Shown: positions 1 through 8,134, numbered from the stretch's first letter. The stretch is 64,000 bases of DNA from Pseudobacillus lumedeiriae (GCF_044891285.1 NZ_JAUIYO010000009.1:1-64000); one strand, 5' to 3'. Notes: a model not told the origin generated them from the sequence alone. Made by a program: numbers and translations.

Positions 1-650
1 CTATATTTCTGTCAATAAACATGCCTTCACCTTCTAAATCTAATATTTGGAATAATATTCTTGATATATTCTAGTAAATAATAACTCAGATTTTCGTATA
101 CCTAGAGATCATCTGTAATTTTGTCACTATCTATTATATCGGATGCTACTATTTTTTTTTCATCACCTTCAACTCAAAAAATCCCTCCCAATGCTTACCA
201 CACTAAATTTCAGATATTTGAATTAAGTTTATAATTCCGTATTTAAAAGGAACACAGGCCTGCCAAAACATGATCTCTTCGTTATAATTGGATTAATGTC
301 GATGGTTGAAAGATTAGTTTTAAATCGTTGGATAGATTTTAAATTATATAATTCTTGCAAATCAAGCAGGATTCTTTAGCGTATAATAGTCATAAGTAGT
401 CTTCTTCCATCCTTGGAATTAGTTTGATCACTTACTCGGTTCGACATTTTGAGGAGGTGCTCTTTTTTGTGTGTCTCAAAATCCCTCGAGGCTCTAAAGG
501 GTCAATTTATGAAATTCCTTCATTTATATGCACATCCAGCTTGTCAAACCGACACAAGAATTATCCCCTTATCCTGATTCAAATAGGTGTGAAGAGAGTG
601 GGCTATATCGGAAAATCAGAATACGCTTATATAGTTTAACAAAATAGATC
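1..650. other. AT-rich stretch without a recognisable gene
   Basis: About 650 bases downstream of the flagellin terminator. The sequence is strongly AT-rich. The only sizeable open frame (424-639, plus strand) has no convincing ribosome binding site, no recognisable motif and an unnatural-looking composition, so I do not call it. In B. subtilis the region downstream of hag holds fliD/fliS/fliT; none of these is visible here. Confidence 0.5.
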
Positions 651-680
651 AAAAAGAGACCCTAGTAAAACTAGGATCTC
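651..680 (-). terminator. Flagellin transcript terminator
   Basis: On the minus strand an imperfect hairpin (arms GAGATCCTAGT and ACTAGGGTCTC around a short T loop) is followed by TTTTT. It lies 18 bases beyond the stop codon of exon 4 (698-700), not beyond the earlier in-frame stop at 1070-1072. This suggests that exon 4 is the native end of the gene. Confidence 0.85.
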
Positions 681-697
681 CATTGTAATAAAAGTTA

Positions 698-3329
698 TTA
701 ACGAAGAAGTTGTAGAACTCCTTGTGGTTGTTGGTTGGCTTGCTTTGCCACTATGTCTTTCGATCATAGAATAGACTATATCTTCACCCTTGTTCTCCAA
801 GGGGCTGGGCACTTCGAACAGCGTTTGCTGCCCTACGAGATTCATAGCCATAGCTTTCGCCTTAGACCGTACTTCTCTAGTCGTTGAACCTTCTCCAGAG
901 TTTCCTCACAGGAGCTTGGCTGCTGATTATCCATTGTTTCATCTTCACCATTTTCACACCCTCACGCTGACCGTTTCCAGTTACGTTGTGGTTGGTAAAG
1001 CTTTAGGAAGTTCCAGCAATTCACCCAGTTATACTCTGGCTCGTTACCAAGCTAGACGCCCTTTCAAAATTACTGAAGAAGTTGTAAAACTCCTTGTGGT
1101 AATTGTTGAGATTGAGCCAACATTGCTTGTGCTGCTTGAGAAAGAATAGAATTCTTCGTTTGGTTCATCATTTCTTTCGCCATCGTGCGAACATTTGCTT
1201 TCACAAATGACTAGACTATATCTTCACCCTCTAGCTTTCTAGTAGGGGTCGGGCACTTCGGATTCACAATGCTGATGATACACTGTTTCACCTATGGACT
1301 CATCGTCATAGCAATTGCCTTAGACGGTTTCCTAGTCGTTGAACCTTCTCCATTCTTTCGAAACAGGAGCTTGGCTGCTGATTGCCCAATCTTTTCTTTT
1401 TTCTAACCTTCACGCTTGTCGTTTCCAACTACGTTGTGGCAAAAAAAGCTCTAAGGGTTTTCCAGCAATTCACCCGATTATGATCTCTAACCGTTACCAG
1501 CTAGGACGACTGTGCTTGTCACTGCCTATGCAGCTAAAGCATAATCTACGTCACGGATACGAGATTCCGCGGCAGTTAGGTTTTCAGAAGATGTGCTTAA
1601 GTTATTGATTGTATGTTCTAAACGGTTTTGGATAGCACCTAGTTTTGAACGTTCTGAAGAAACTGATTTAATTGCAGAGTCTAAAGATGTTAAAGCATTA
1701 GATGCCCCAGCTTGTGTAGAAACATCAACACTAGCAATTCCTAGTGCTGCAGAGCGCATATCGTTAATACCAAAAGTGATCGTTTGACCTTTATTCGCAC
1801 CAATTTGGAACGTCATTCCACCATTACCCGATGAGTCTGTTTGTGCCAAAGATAACCCTAAGTCTTTTACTGTTGTTTTACCAGACTTATCAGATAGATT
1901 AATCGGGCCTGTTTCACTTACAATTTCAAAACGTCCATCATCTAAAACATTAACTTTTACAGCGGCAATAAAACCTGGATCGGCATTTGAAGTAGCACCT
2001 GCAGTATTGTTTGCACTAGTAATAGCAGTATTAAGTGCTGTTTGTAATAAATCAGCTGCAGCAGACATGGCAGTCGTTCCATTTGTAATTGCTGCTGTAA
2101 GAGTAACATTCATTGTTACACCGTTGATATCTGCAGTAAAACTAGAACCACTAACAACAGTTGTTCCGTTATAAGTATTTGTTCCAGCTGCTGAAGTACC
2201 AGCTCCTCCAATAGCTTCTTTTAATACGCCTGCACTTCCTGCTGTAATTTTAGAACCTGTACCTTCCGATCCACTAGTAAGTGTAATTTTCCCACTAGTG
2301 TTATAACCACTTACATGAGCAACTCCACTTCCAGATTGATCAATTGCCTCATTAATTTTGCTTACGATTAAATCAAGCGCTTTTTGTTGGGAAGTAGCAT
2401 CATCACTAGCACCATTTTTAATAATATTTTGCTCATCTGTGCTTAAATTCTGCCAATTCACAGTAATTTCAGTTCCATCAACATTAAGTGTTTCAGCTAC
2501 AAAAGCTGCTGAGAATGTAGCTGCTGAAAGTGTATGAGTACCAGAAACAGTAATTGTTCCTGCTGCTAACTTACCAACAGTCGCACCTGTCGTTGTATTT
2601 TGTCCAACAGAGGCGCCGCCAGCAGATTTCAGGTTACCGTTCAATAACTTCTGAGTATTAAACTCTGTCGTATTACCAATACGATCAATTTCTTCTTTTA
2701 ATTGCTTTACTTCATCTTGAATGGCTTTACGGTCTTCAGCTGTATTTGTACCGTTCGCTGATTGGTCAGCAAGTTCACGCACACGTTGAAGAATGGAATG
2801 TGTTTCGTTCAATGCACCTTCAGCTGTTTGGATCATAGAAATCAAATGTGTTATCGCAGTGGCTTTTTATCCGCTGCTTCTTTATGTTTCCATAAAGTTC
2901 AGGTCATATCTTCATCCCGGTAGGATGCCCCGCGCTCGTGGGTGGGTTATCGGTACGGTTCCTCACCACCTGACCGTCACACCTTCCTAACTACTTGTTA
3001 CCGATTCATTAGGCTTGGCTCGGTATTGCCCACCATCCACCTTGAAAGGGTTGGTTTGGGGTTCCACCGAATTCACGGAGTGTTCATCTAAGCATTACTG
3101 CTTAGAGCGGCATTTCTAGTCTACCGTCTTGAGAGTTTTTAGCAGCTTGGTCTAAACCACGTACTTGAGCACGCATTTTTTCAGAGATTGCTAGACCTGC
3201 AGCATCATCTCCTGCACGGTTAATACGAAGACCTGAAGATAGTTTCTCCATTGATTTAGATTGTCCAGATGCAGCAGTATTCAACTGACGATACGTGTTA
3301 AGCGCCGCAATGTTGTGATTAATTCTCAT
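698..3329 (-). CDS. hag: Flagellin Hag, four exons interrupted by three group I introns
   Basis: The filament subunit is encoded in four minus-strand pieces: exon 1 3329-3123 (codons 1-69), exon 2 2842-1538 (70-504), exon 3 1177-1115 (505-525), exon 4 742-698 (526-539 plus stop). Joined, they give 539 residues with the usual flagellin ends. The N-terminus starts MRINHNIAALNT and carries KLSSGLRINRAGDDAAG; the C-terminal D0 helix reads ESRIRDVDYAKEM to MLAQANQQPQGVLQLLR. Exon 2 encodes a long, Ala/Thr/Ser-rich variable domain. Without splicing, the frame stops soon after exon 1 (six extra codons) and after exon 2 (LAA then TAG). AGGAGG lies 9 bases before the ATG. Splice sites are inferred from protein continuity, the U/G splice rule and P1 pairing; transcripts are needed to prove them. 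Confidence 0.88.
743..1114 (-). ncRNA. Group I intron 3 in the flagellin gene (372 nt), with an exon-like 5' end
   Basis: This is a paralogue of intron 2, with the same P (1011-1026), Q, R (876-889) and S (774-784) elements and a P9 hairpin with a GAAA loop. Best boundaries: 5' exon ...TTGGCT, 3' exon CAAGCC, giving MLA/QANQQPQG. P1 is weaker than in the other two (GCU with GGC, plus one C-G pair inside the intron) and needs a loop of more than 50 nt. The first 45 nt of the intron (1114-1070) themselves encode QSQQLPQGVLQLLQ and a stop in frame, the same length as exon 4. No ORF for a homing enzyme. Whether it still splices is not certain. Confidence 0.78.
1178..1537 (-). ncRNA. Group I intron 2 in the flagellin gene (360 nt)
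   Basis: All four core elements are visible on the minus strand: P (GGGUGAAUUGCUGGAA, 1460-1475), Q (AAUCAGCAGCCAAG), R (GUUCAACGACUAGG, 1331-1344) and S (AAGAUAUAGUC, 1214-1224), with GACUA/UAGUC forming P7. P1: exon UGCU pairs with GGCA after an 11-nt loop, with U.G at the splice site, the same geometry as intron 1. A P9 hairpin (CATTTG/CAAATG) precedes the 3' end. Splicing joins DVDYA to KEMMNQ. An alternative boundary six bases away (GAT/ATG) also restores the frame but has poorer P1 pairing. Confidence 0.88.
2843..3122 (-). ncRNA. Group I intron 1 in the flagellin gene (280 nt)
   Basis: It interrupts the conserved NSQDG/ISMIQTAEGAL junction. The 5' exon ends CGGU and the intron ends in G. 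An 11-nt loop after the splice site leads to GCCG, which pairs with CGGU and places the required U.G wobble at the splice site (P1). Core signs: a Q-like AAUACCGAGCCAAG, and a P7 made of GGUCA and UGACC inside AAGAUAUGACC (plus positions 2902-2912). No ORF is present, so no homing endonuclease. The P7 sequence differs from that of introns 2 and 3, so this is a separate lineage. Confidence 0.87.
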
Positions 3330-3338
3330 TGTGAATTT

Positions 3339-3372
3339 CCTCCTTGAATGTGTCGTTCACGTCCGTGTGAAC
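3339..3372 (-). promoter_or_regulatory. hag leader: CsrA-type hairpin and ribosome binding site
   Basis: A perfect 6-bp stem GUUCAC/GUGAAC (3355-3372) presents the hexaloop ACGGAC, the GGA-in-loop arrangement bound by CsrA/RsmA proteins. A second GGA motif is in the AAGGAGG ribosome binding site (3339-3345) about ten bases downstream. CsrA repression of hag translation, relieved by FliW, is established in B. subtilis, and csrA and fliW lie just upstream here. That this site binds CsrA is inference. Confidence 0.75.
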
Positions 3373-3429
3373 TTAAATTTTTTACGGGGCTTTGAGGTCG
3401 GCCGCCCTTTATTCCCCGTTACATGTTTA

Positions 3430-3455
3430 ATATCGGAGATCGTTGGGGAAGTTTA
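3430..3455 (-). promoter_or_regulatory. SigD promoter of hag
   Basis: On the minus strand TAAA (3452-3455) is followed after 15 bases by CCGATAT (3430-3436), matching the SigD consensus TAAA-N15-CCGATAT. It lies about 100 bases upstream of the flagellin start and implies a leader that contains the CsrA hairpin. Confidence 0.88.
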
Positions 3456-3506
3456 ATAGTTTTAAGGGAATTTTTTATCTTTATATCGTGAAATGTTTGT
3501 GACATC

Positions 3507-3534
3507 AAAAAGAGCCTCTTTTGCAGAAGCCCCT
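3507..3534 (-). terminator. Terminator after csrA
   Basis: Minus-strand hairpin GGGCTTCT/AGAGGCTC followed by TTTTT, directly after the csrA stop. It separates the fliW-csrA transcript from the SigD-driven hag unit. Confidence 0.8.
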
Positions 3535-3538
3535 TTGT

Positions 3539-3766
3539 TTACGATTTATTTACTTTTCCCAACAAGCCAAAAATATCTTCCACCCCCGCTGATGCACTTT
3601 CATTTTCTTCCTGAATCGCTAAGTACACTTCTTTCCGGTGAATGTCCACATGCTTTGGTGCGTTGATGCCTAGTTTAATTTGGTCGCCTTTGACGCTGAT
3701 GACAGTGATTTCGATGTCGTCGCCGATTTGGATGGCTTGTCCTGTTTTTCTTGTTAGAACTAACAT
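3539..3766 (-). CDS. csrA: Carbon storage regulator CsrA (75 aa)
   Basis: Small RNA-binding dimer that blocks translation by covering GGA motifs. The family signature is complete: it starts MLVLTRKTGQAIQIG and continues with IKLGINAPKHVDIHRKEVY. Length is typical (74-76 residues). It lies 7 bases after fliW, its partner and antagonist, and just upstream of hag, whose leader carries a matching GGA hairpin. Same order as in B. subtilis. Confidence 0.97.
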   Translation of the reverse strand: MLVLTRKTGQAIQIGDDIEITVISVKGDQIKLGINAPKHVDIHRKEVYLAIQEENESASAGVEDIFGLLGKVNKS

Positions 3767-3773
3767 TTTCTGC

Positions 3774-4214
3774 TCACTCCTTTGCGACGCCGACAGGCAT
3801 GATGAGATGACGGGTTTGGTAGCGGCTGTCGTTTAGGATCGTTTGTTTTGCCTTTTTGTTGTTGATGTTGATAACTACTGGTGCCTGGAGATTGGCGGTT
3901 GTTTCGTTAAATGGTTCCCGAACGGTTAGGATTGTATACACCGCTGCATCTTCCGGCTTTTGCAGATCCAGTGCTTCCACTGTGGTGTCATCGAGTTGAA
4001 TGTCATAGTCAGGGAAGAAGGTAAATGGGTTCGTGACGACGAAGCCCAGTGCTGGTGTATTTATGGATTGCAGAACGAAAAATGAATCGTTGTCCGGGAA
4101 AGCTAAAAGGGTGAAGCTTTTTTCATCGATGAATCCTGGAATACCGTGCGGAAACGATAAAATATCTTCTTCTTGGATCTCAACTTGTCCATGATATTTT
4201 GTTGCGATTTTCAT
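3774..4214 (-). CDS. fliW: Flagellar assembly factor FliW (146 aa)
   Basis: FliW binds both flagellin and CsrA and couples flagellin translation to filament assembly. Family features: an N-terminal beta-rich start with FPHGIPGF near residues 22-29, the FFVLQSI segment, and a C-terminal NDSRYQTRHLI block. An upstream GTG (4223) would add three residues but overlaps the spacer after AAGGAG; the ATG at 4214 has a sensible spacing of about 10 bases, so I prefer it. Co-transcribed with csrA. Confidence 0.95.
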   Translation of the reverse strand: MKIATKYHGQVEIQEEDILSFPHGIPGFIDEKSFTLLAFPDNDSFFVLQSINTPALGFVVTNPFTFFPDYDIQLDDTTVEALDLQKPEDAAVYTILTVREPFNETTANLQAPVVININNKKAKQTILNDSRYQTRHLIMPVGVAKE

Positions 4215-4232
4215 TGCGTTCACGCTCCTTTT

Positions 4233-4823
4233 TTAGATTTCCTGTTCGTAATTGATGCCTCTATATTTTAAGTTCACAAAATCAATCGATAAGGACGCAT
4301 ACTGTTTTAGGGCGATGTGCACTTTACCCGGCTGGTAGTTGTGGATCGGCTTTTGCGGGCGGGTGTTGTTAATGACGGGGTTCGGCTGGACGTGAATGTC
4401 TACTTTCCCCGGAACGTAGTCGATACTCACGCCGCCGGCTGAAGGAATCCAGCCGATGTTGAACTCCAATTCCGGCCCTTCGCTGTTGCGCTGTGCCTGT
4501 TCTGGAATCGGATCGCCGCCGTTTTCAATCATCATGAGCTCGTCGCCCTCTGCAGAAACGCGCGCTAAACCTTCAAGCCAGTCTTGATAACCTAACTGTG
4601 CCGCTTCTTCAACCCGCTTCGATATATGCTTTAAATCCATATCTTCCCGTGCTTTTGTTTGGTTAATCGTCAGCTTCGCTGGTGTGCGTTCCAACTCCAT
4701 ATCCGCTTGTGGCTGCTGCAGATCAAGTTCGGCGAGCGGCTGTTCAATGGATTGAACCGGCTGCTGGATATTCAGTTCAATTTGTGCTTGCTGGGAGGTC
4801 ATGCGTATTTGTGGCAGCTGCAT
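4233..4823 (-). CDS. yviE: YviE-family protein of the flagellar operon (196 aa)
   Basis: Soluble protein of unknown biochemical role found between flgL and fliW in Bacillus. The N-terminal 60 residues are rich in Gln and Leu in an alternating amphipathic pattern (for example LNIQQPVQSIEQPLAELDLQ). The centre has a helical KHISKRVEEAAQLGYQDWLEGLARVS segment, here around residues 64-90, and the C-terminal part is beta-rich (VSIDYVPGKVDIHVQPNPV). No signal peptide or membrane segment. Its position is the main reason for the name; function is not known to me. Confidence 0.85.
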   Translation of the reverse strand: MQLPQIRMTSQQAQIELNIQQPVQSIEQPLAELDLQQPQADMELERTPAKLTINQTKAREDMDLKHISKRVEEAAQLGYQDWLEGLARVSAEGDELMMIENGGDPIPEQAQRNSEGPELEFNIGWIPSAGGVSIDYVPGKVDIHVQPNPVINNTRPQKPIHNYQPGKVHIALKQYASLSIDFVNLKYRGINYEQEI

Positions 4824-4860
4824 TGTTTTTACCTCGTTTCTGTAGTGACAACTTTAAACC

Positions 4861-4925
4861 AAAGGGTCTGACCCCACATCAACAATATACTATACATCGT
4901 ATATTAGGGGTGGGGTCAGACCCTT
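4861..4925. repeat. Inverted repeat AAGGGTCTGACCCCAC between flgL and yviE
   Basis: Two perfect 16-base arms (4862-4877 and 4910-4925) flank a 32-base AT-rich loop. Each arm is itself partly palindromic (GGGTCTGACCC), so a cruciform or an alternative hairpin is possible. It may act as a terminator-like or processing element inside the operon. A related GGTCAGACCC stretch lies at 7502-7512. Confidence 0.7.
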
Positions 4926-4937
4926 ATAGAAAAAACT

Positions 4938-5819
4938 TTATCTTAAGAAGTCCATTAACGTCGGCTGAATGATGCGGGCGCCGACGCTTAGGGCGGCGCG
5001 GTGGACGCTTTCTTGCGTTTTTAAGTCGGTAATGAGTCGTTCCATATCGACATCTTCGTTTTCAGACATGACACGGCTGGCGATGACTTCTTGCTCCATT
5101 ACCCGATCTTCCATTAATTCGATTCGGTTTAAGCGGGCACCTATGTTAGCGCGTTCGTAAGTGATCGCATCCTTATGCCCATCTATTTTCCCAAGAAAAT
5201 CGCCAATTTTCGTTCCAGAGCCACCATCTTTTAATGAGGCAATCAGACCATCTAGATCCTCAAATAACCCTTTCGTAAATGCTTTTTGTGGATTCGCATT
5301 TACTTGGATATACACTCCTTTAGAGAGTTCTAGATTGACAGGATTGGAGTTATTACTCACCTCTAATGTAACGCCATTATCTTTAACAGGCGGATTGAGC
5401 GTATCCGTTCCATTAAACAAATACTTGTCTCCAAACTTCGTGTTAGCGATTTGGACGAGATGTTCTTTGAGCTGACTCACTTCCTGCATGACTGCTTCAC
5501 GCTGAGTACCTTCGTACGTATCGTTACTTGCCTGCACCGTCAATTCACGAATCCGTTGCAGAGCACTTGTCGCCTTATCCAAAGCCGAATCCGTGTTTTC
5601 AATCCAGTTATACGCTTCGCCAAAGTTACGCTTATACTGTTCTACTTCCATCAAGTTCGTCCGATACGTCATCCCTTTCATCGCGACGACAGGATCATCG
5701 GATGGCCGGGTAATTTTCTTTTGTGTCGTCATTTGGTCTTGCAGCTTGCCGAGGCGGTCATAGCTGCTTGATAGATTCGTAAGCATATTGTTAGAAAGCA
5801 TCGATTGTGTTACGCGCAT
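4938..5819 (-). CDS. flgL: Flagellar hook-associated protein FlgL (HAP3, 293 aa)
   Basis: Hook-filament junction protein, exported by the flagellar type III apparatus. It has flagellin-like termini: MRVTQSMLSNNMLTNL at the start with KKITRPSDDPV near 34-44, and a C-terminal helix ending QESVHRAALSVGARIIQPTLMDFL-type, typical of FlgL. Length matches Bacillus FlgL (about 298). It follows flgK after 16 bases in the same operon. Confidence 0.97.
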   Translation of the reverse strand: MRVTQSMLSNNMLTNLSSSYDRLGKLQDQMTTQKKITRPSDDPVVAMKGMTYRTNLMEVEQYKRNFGEAYNWIENTDSALDKATSALQRIRELTVQASNDTYEGTQREAVMQEVSQLKEHLVQIANTKFGDKYLFNGTDTLNPPVKDNGVTLEVSNNSNPVNLELSKGVYIQVNANPQKAFTKGLFEDLDGLIASLKDGGSGTKIGDFLGKIDGHKDAITYERANIGARLNRIELMEDRVMEQEVIASRVMSENEDVDMERLITDLKTQESVHRAALSVGARIIQPTLMDFLR

Positions 5820-5835
5820 TGTTTATTCACCTACC

Positions 5836-7458
5836 TCATCTTCCTACGGTTCCCATGCCGTTAATGATTTTATCAAGCATTTCATCAACGACTGTAATGT
5901 TTCTTGCGGCTGCGTTATACGCATGCTGGAATTTAATTAAATTCGTCATTTCTTCGTCTAGCGAAACCGAGCTGACGGATTGACGGTTCGTTTCTACAGA
6001 TTGAGCGAGTACCGCGCTGTTTTTTGTCATGCGTACTGCTTGCTGGGCGTCGACTCCTAAGCGGCCAATCATTCCTTCGTAAAATGATTGGATCGTTCCA
6101 CTTTCAATAGCACTTAAACTAGTCAAATCAATCGTGTTTGTGAAACCTTCTAATTTTTGTGCTGTTTCACTCAAAATCATACTTGAAATGTTGGCAAGAT
6201 TAATCGCGTTTTTGCCATCGCCCGCATTATCCTTGCTGCTCGATGCCAAAATATCTCTCGCTTCAATTTTTTGATTCAATATAATCGATGAAGCTGCTCC
6301 TTTATGATCTGAACCGGCACCAAAAATAAAAAAGTTTTCTTTTTCGCTGCCAGCCGCCGGCCGATCCCCTTTTACTGGATAACCTAACTTATGAACTTCA
6401 TTAAACAGCTTGCCAAACGTATAAGCCATCTTATCCAAGTTATCAAGCATGTCTGGATAAGTACCTTTTTCAGTACCTCCATCATCGTAACCATAAGCTT
6501 CTGCTAATGCCTTCAATTTTCCTTGAGAAAAACTAAGAACACCAACTTCACTAGAACCTGTGCCCCCTTCTATATTTTTCTCAATTGTAAACTGAGTTAA
6601 CGGGGCTTTAGGCTGATCTGGAATATTATCCTGATCACTATCAATTCCGCCTTTAATACCTATCCGGTTAAACTTATCACCATCTACAAGCGGTACATCA
6701 GTTCCACCTGTATTGACCAACGAAATCTTATAAATCCCTTCTGCAATCTTCAACGCATTCCCGCCAGAAGCGACTTTCTCTACTTTAATATTCACATGCT
6801 GTGACAGCTGGTCTACTAATCTATCACGCTCGTCGTACAAATCATTCGGCAAGTAGCCGTGTGGTTCGATTTCGCTGATTTGTTTGTTGATGCCGCTGAT
6901 TTGTTCGAGGATAGAGTTCACTTCTTTGATCGTGACACTGATTTGACTGCCAATATCGTTTTTAATCGCCGAAATCGAGCTATGTAAGTAGTGGAACGTG
7001 TCTACAACCGCTTCACCGCGCTGCAAGACAACTGCACGTGCGCCTTCATTCTCCGGATTCACACTCAAATCTTGCAGCGACTGCCAGAATTGTCCCATAA
7101 CGGCGGATAGGCCGTTTGTGCTCGGTTCGTTTAAGATGTCTTCCATTTTGCTTAAGGCTTCTGATTTTGACTGCCAGTAGCCGAGTTTATTCGTTTCGCC
7201 GCGGTATTGTGTGTCTAAGAAGCTTTCGCGGACACGCTGAATAGAGCCCGCTTCGACGCCTGTTCCCATTTGGCCTGGAATTTGCGGTCTGTTCATTGAA
7301 GCTGGCGGATAGGGTTCGGTTTGTACAAAGTTCACACGCTGCCTAGTGTAGCCGGGTGTGTTCACGTTGGCGATGTTGTGCCCAGTGACGCTGATGGCGC
7401 CTTGCTGCGTGAACATGCCGCGTTTCGCGACTTCTAATCCATGAAAAGTGGAACGCAT
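5836..7458 (-). CDS. flgK: Flagellar hook-associated protein FlgK (HAP1, 540 aa)
   Basis: First hook-filament junction protein. The N-terminus has the flagellar rod/hook signature (SVTGHNIANVNTPGYTRQRV, about residues 24-43), and the C-terminus has SSVSLDEEMTNLIKFQHAYN and AARNITVVDEMLDKIINGMG, the conserved HAP1 end. Length is close to B. subtilis FlgK (507) with a slightly longer middle domain. GGAGG lies upstream of the ATG. Confidence 0.97.
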   Translation of the reverse strand: MRSTFHGLEVAKRGMFTQQGAISVTGHNIANVNTPGYTRQRVNFVQTEPYPPASMNRPQIPGQMGTGVEAGSIQRVRESFLDTQYRGETNKLGYWQSKSEALSKMEDILNEPSTNGLSAVMGQFWQSLQDLSVNPENEGARAVVLQRGEAVVDTFHYLHSSISAIKNDIGSQISVTIKEVNSILEQISGINKQISEIEPHGYLPNDLYDERDRLVDQLSQHVNIKVEKVASGGNALKIAEGIYKISLVNTGGTDVPLVDGDKFNRIGIKGGIDSDQDNIPDQPKAPLTQFTIEKNIEGGTGSSEVGVLSFSQGKLKALAEAYGYDDGGTEKGTYPDMLDNLDKMAYTFGKLFNEVHKLGYPVKGDRPAAGSEKENFFIFGAGSDHKGAASSIILNQKIEARDILASSSKDNAGDGKNAINLANISSMILSETAQKLEGFTNTIDLTSLSAIESGTIQSFYEGMIGRLGVDAQQAVRMTKNSAVLAQSVETNRQSVSSVSLDEEMTNLIKFQHAYNAAARNITVVDEMLDKIINGMGTVGR

Positions 7459-7534
7459 GGCTGTTCCTCCGTTTCTATCTTTATTAAATTAAAAACTAAA
7501 AGGTCAGACCCTTTTACAATTGTAAATACCATCA

Positions 7535-7660
7535 GGCTGATTGAAAACGTTTGTCTTTCGAGGCGCGAAGCCTGACGAGGAGCGGAGTGACCATAAGGGT
7601 CATGAGCACCGCAGGCAGACGAGCAACGAAGAAAGCGAGCGTTTGTCAACAGCCTGATTA
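7535..7660. repeat. Interspersed repeat, family 2 (full-length copy)
   Basis: Begins CTGATTGAAAACGTTTGTC, continues through CTTTCGAGGCGCGAAGCCTG and ends CGTTTGTCAACAGCCTGAT. A diverged copy in the opposite orientation is at 47745-47838 and a short derivative at 23757-23812. It fills the gap between flgN and flgK; the flgN reading frame ends at its edge. Confidence 0.75.
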
Positions 7661-8134
7661 TACTTGCGAGTCAAACATCGAACGCTTCGGCCGCTGTCCT
7701 GCGCCCTTCGCTGGATGTGTGTATGTCGCTTGTTCGGGCTGGGGCTGCAGGAGGCTCATGCTCATGTTGACGAATTGCAGGGATTGATACACGAGCTGCT
7801 GGTTGAGGTCGTTTTGTTCTTTTAACTGCAGCACTTGTTCCGTTAGTCTAGCTGTGAGCTCCTGCAATGGTTCTTTCTCTTGTCCCGCTGCCGCTTCCAG
7901 GCAGTCGGTGAGTGTCGCCTCAGCTTTTCCTGTCATGGCGGCGGCTGCCTTTTGCCGCTCCCGTTCCATCGTGTGGATCGCCGCCACGTATTTCTGCTCG
8001 TCCTTGAGCAATTGATCGAGTCCGTTCATATCGTTTTGTTTGATGATGTCTGTTTTCTTGGCTGCGAGCTCCAGCAAATGCTCATGCAGGCGGCACATTT
8101 TATCAAGTACATCCATCAATGGTTGTGCAGACAT
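7658..8134 (-). CDS. flgN: FlgN-family chaperone for FlgK and FlgL (158 aa)
   Basis: Type III export chaperone for the hook-associated proteins (YvyG in B. subtilis). The protein is almost entirely helical with a charged coiled-coil core (MERERQKAAAAMTGKAE, LQELTARLTEQVLQLKEQ) and the FlgN-like QSLQFVNMSMSLLQ near the C-terminus. Start chosen at the ATG preceded by GAGGGAG; the frame is open eight codons further upstream without a better site. Located between flgM and flgK as in B. subtilis. Confidence 0.9.
   Translation of the reverse strand: MSAQPLMDVLDKMCRLHEHLLELAAKKTDIIKQNDMNGLDQLLKDEQKYVAAIHTMERERQKAAAAMTGKAEATLTDCLEAAAGQEKEPLQELTARLTEQVLQLKEQNDLNQQLVYQSLQFVNMSMSLLQPQPEQATYTHPAKGAGQRPKRSMFDSQV

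Noticed and set aside
424..639. 71-residue plus-strand ORF near the window start
   Set aside because: No ribosome binding site at usable spacing, no motif, and AT-rich non-coding appearance.
698..1072. A second, tandem flagellin gene as the source of the duplicated C-terminus
   Set aside because: Only the last 15 codons are present twice, the sequence between is a complete group I intron core, and exon 3 joins exon 4 in frame at a normal splice signal. A past recombination with another flagellin gene is possible, but no second gene remains here.
1184..1543. Alternative boundaries for intron 2 (GAT/ATG junction)
   Set aside because: It also restores the frame (DVD-MAKEM), but the exon would not pair with any guide sequence, whereas the GCU/AAA junction gives a four-pair P1 with the standard U.G and the same 11-nt loop as intron 1.
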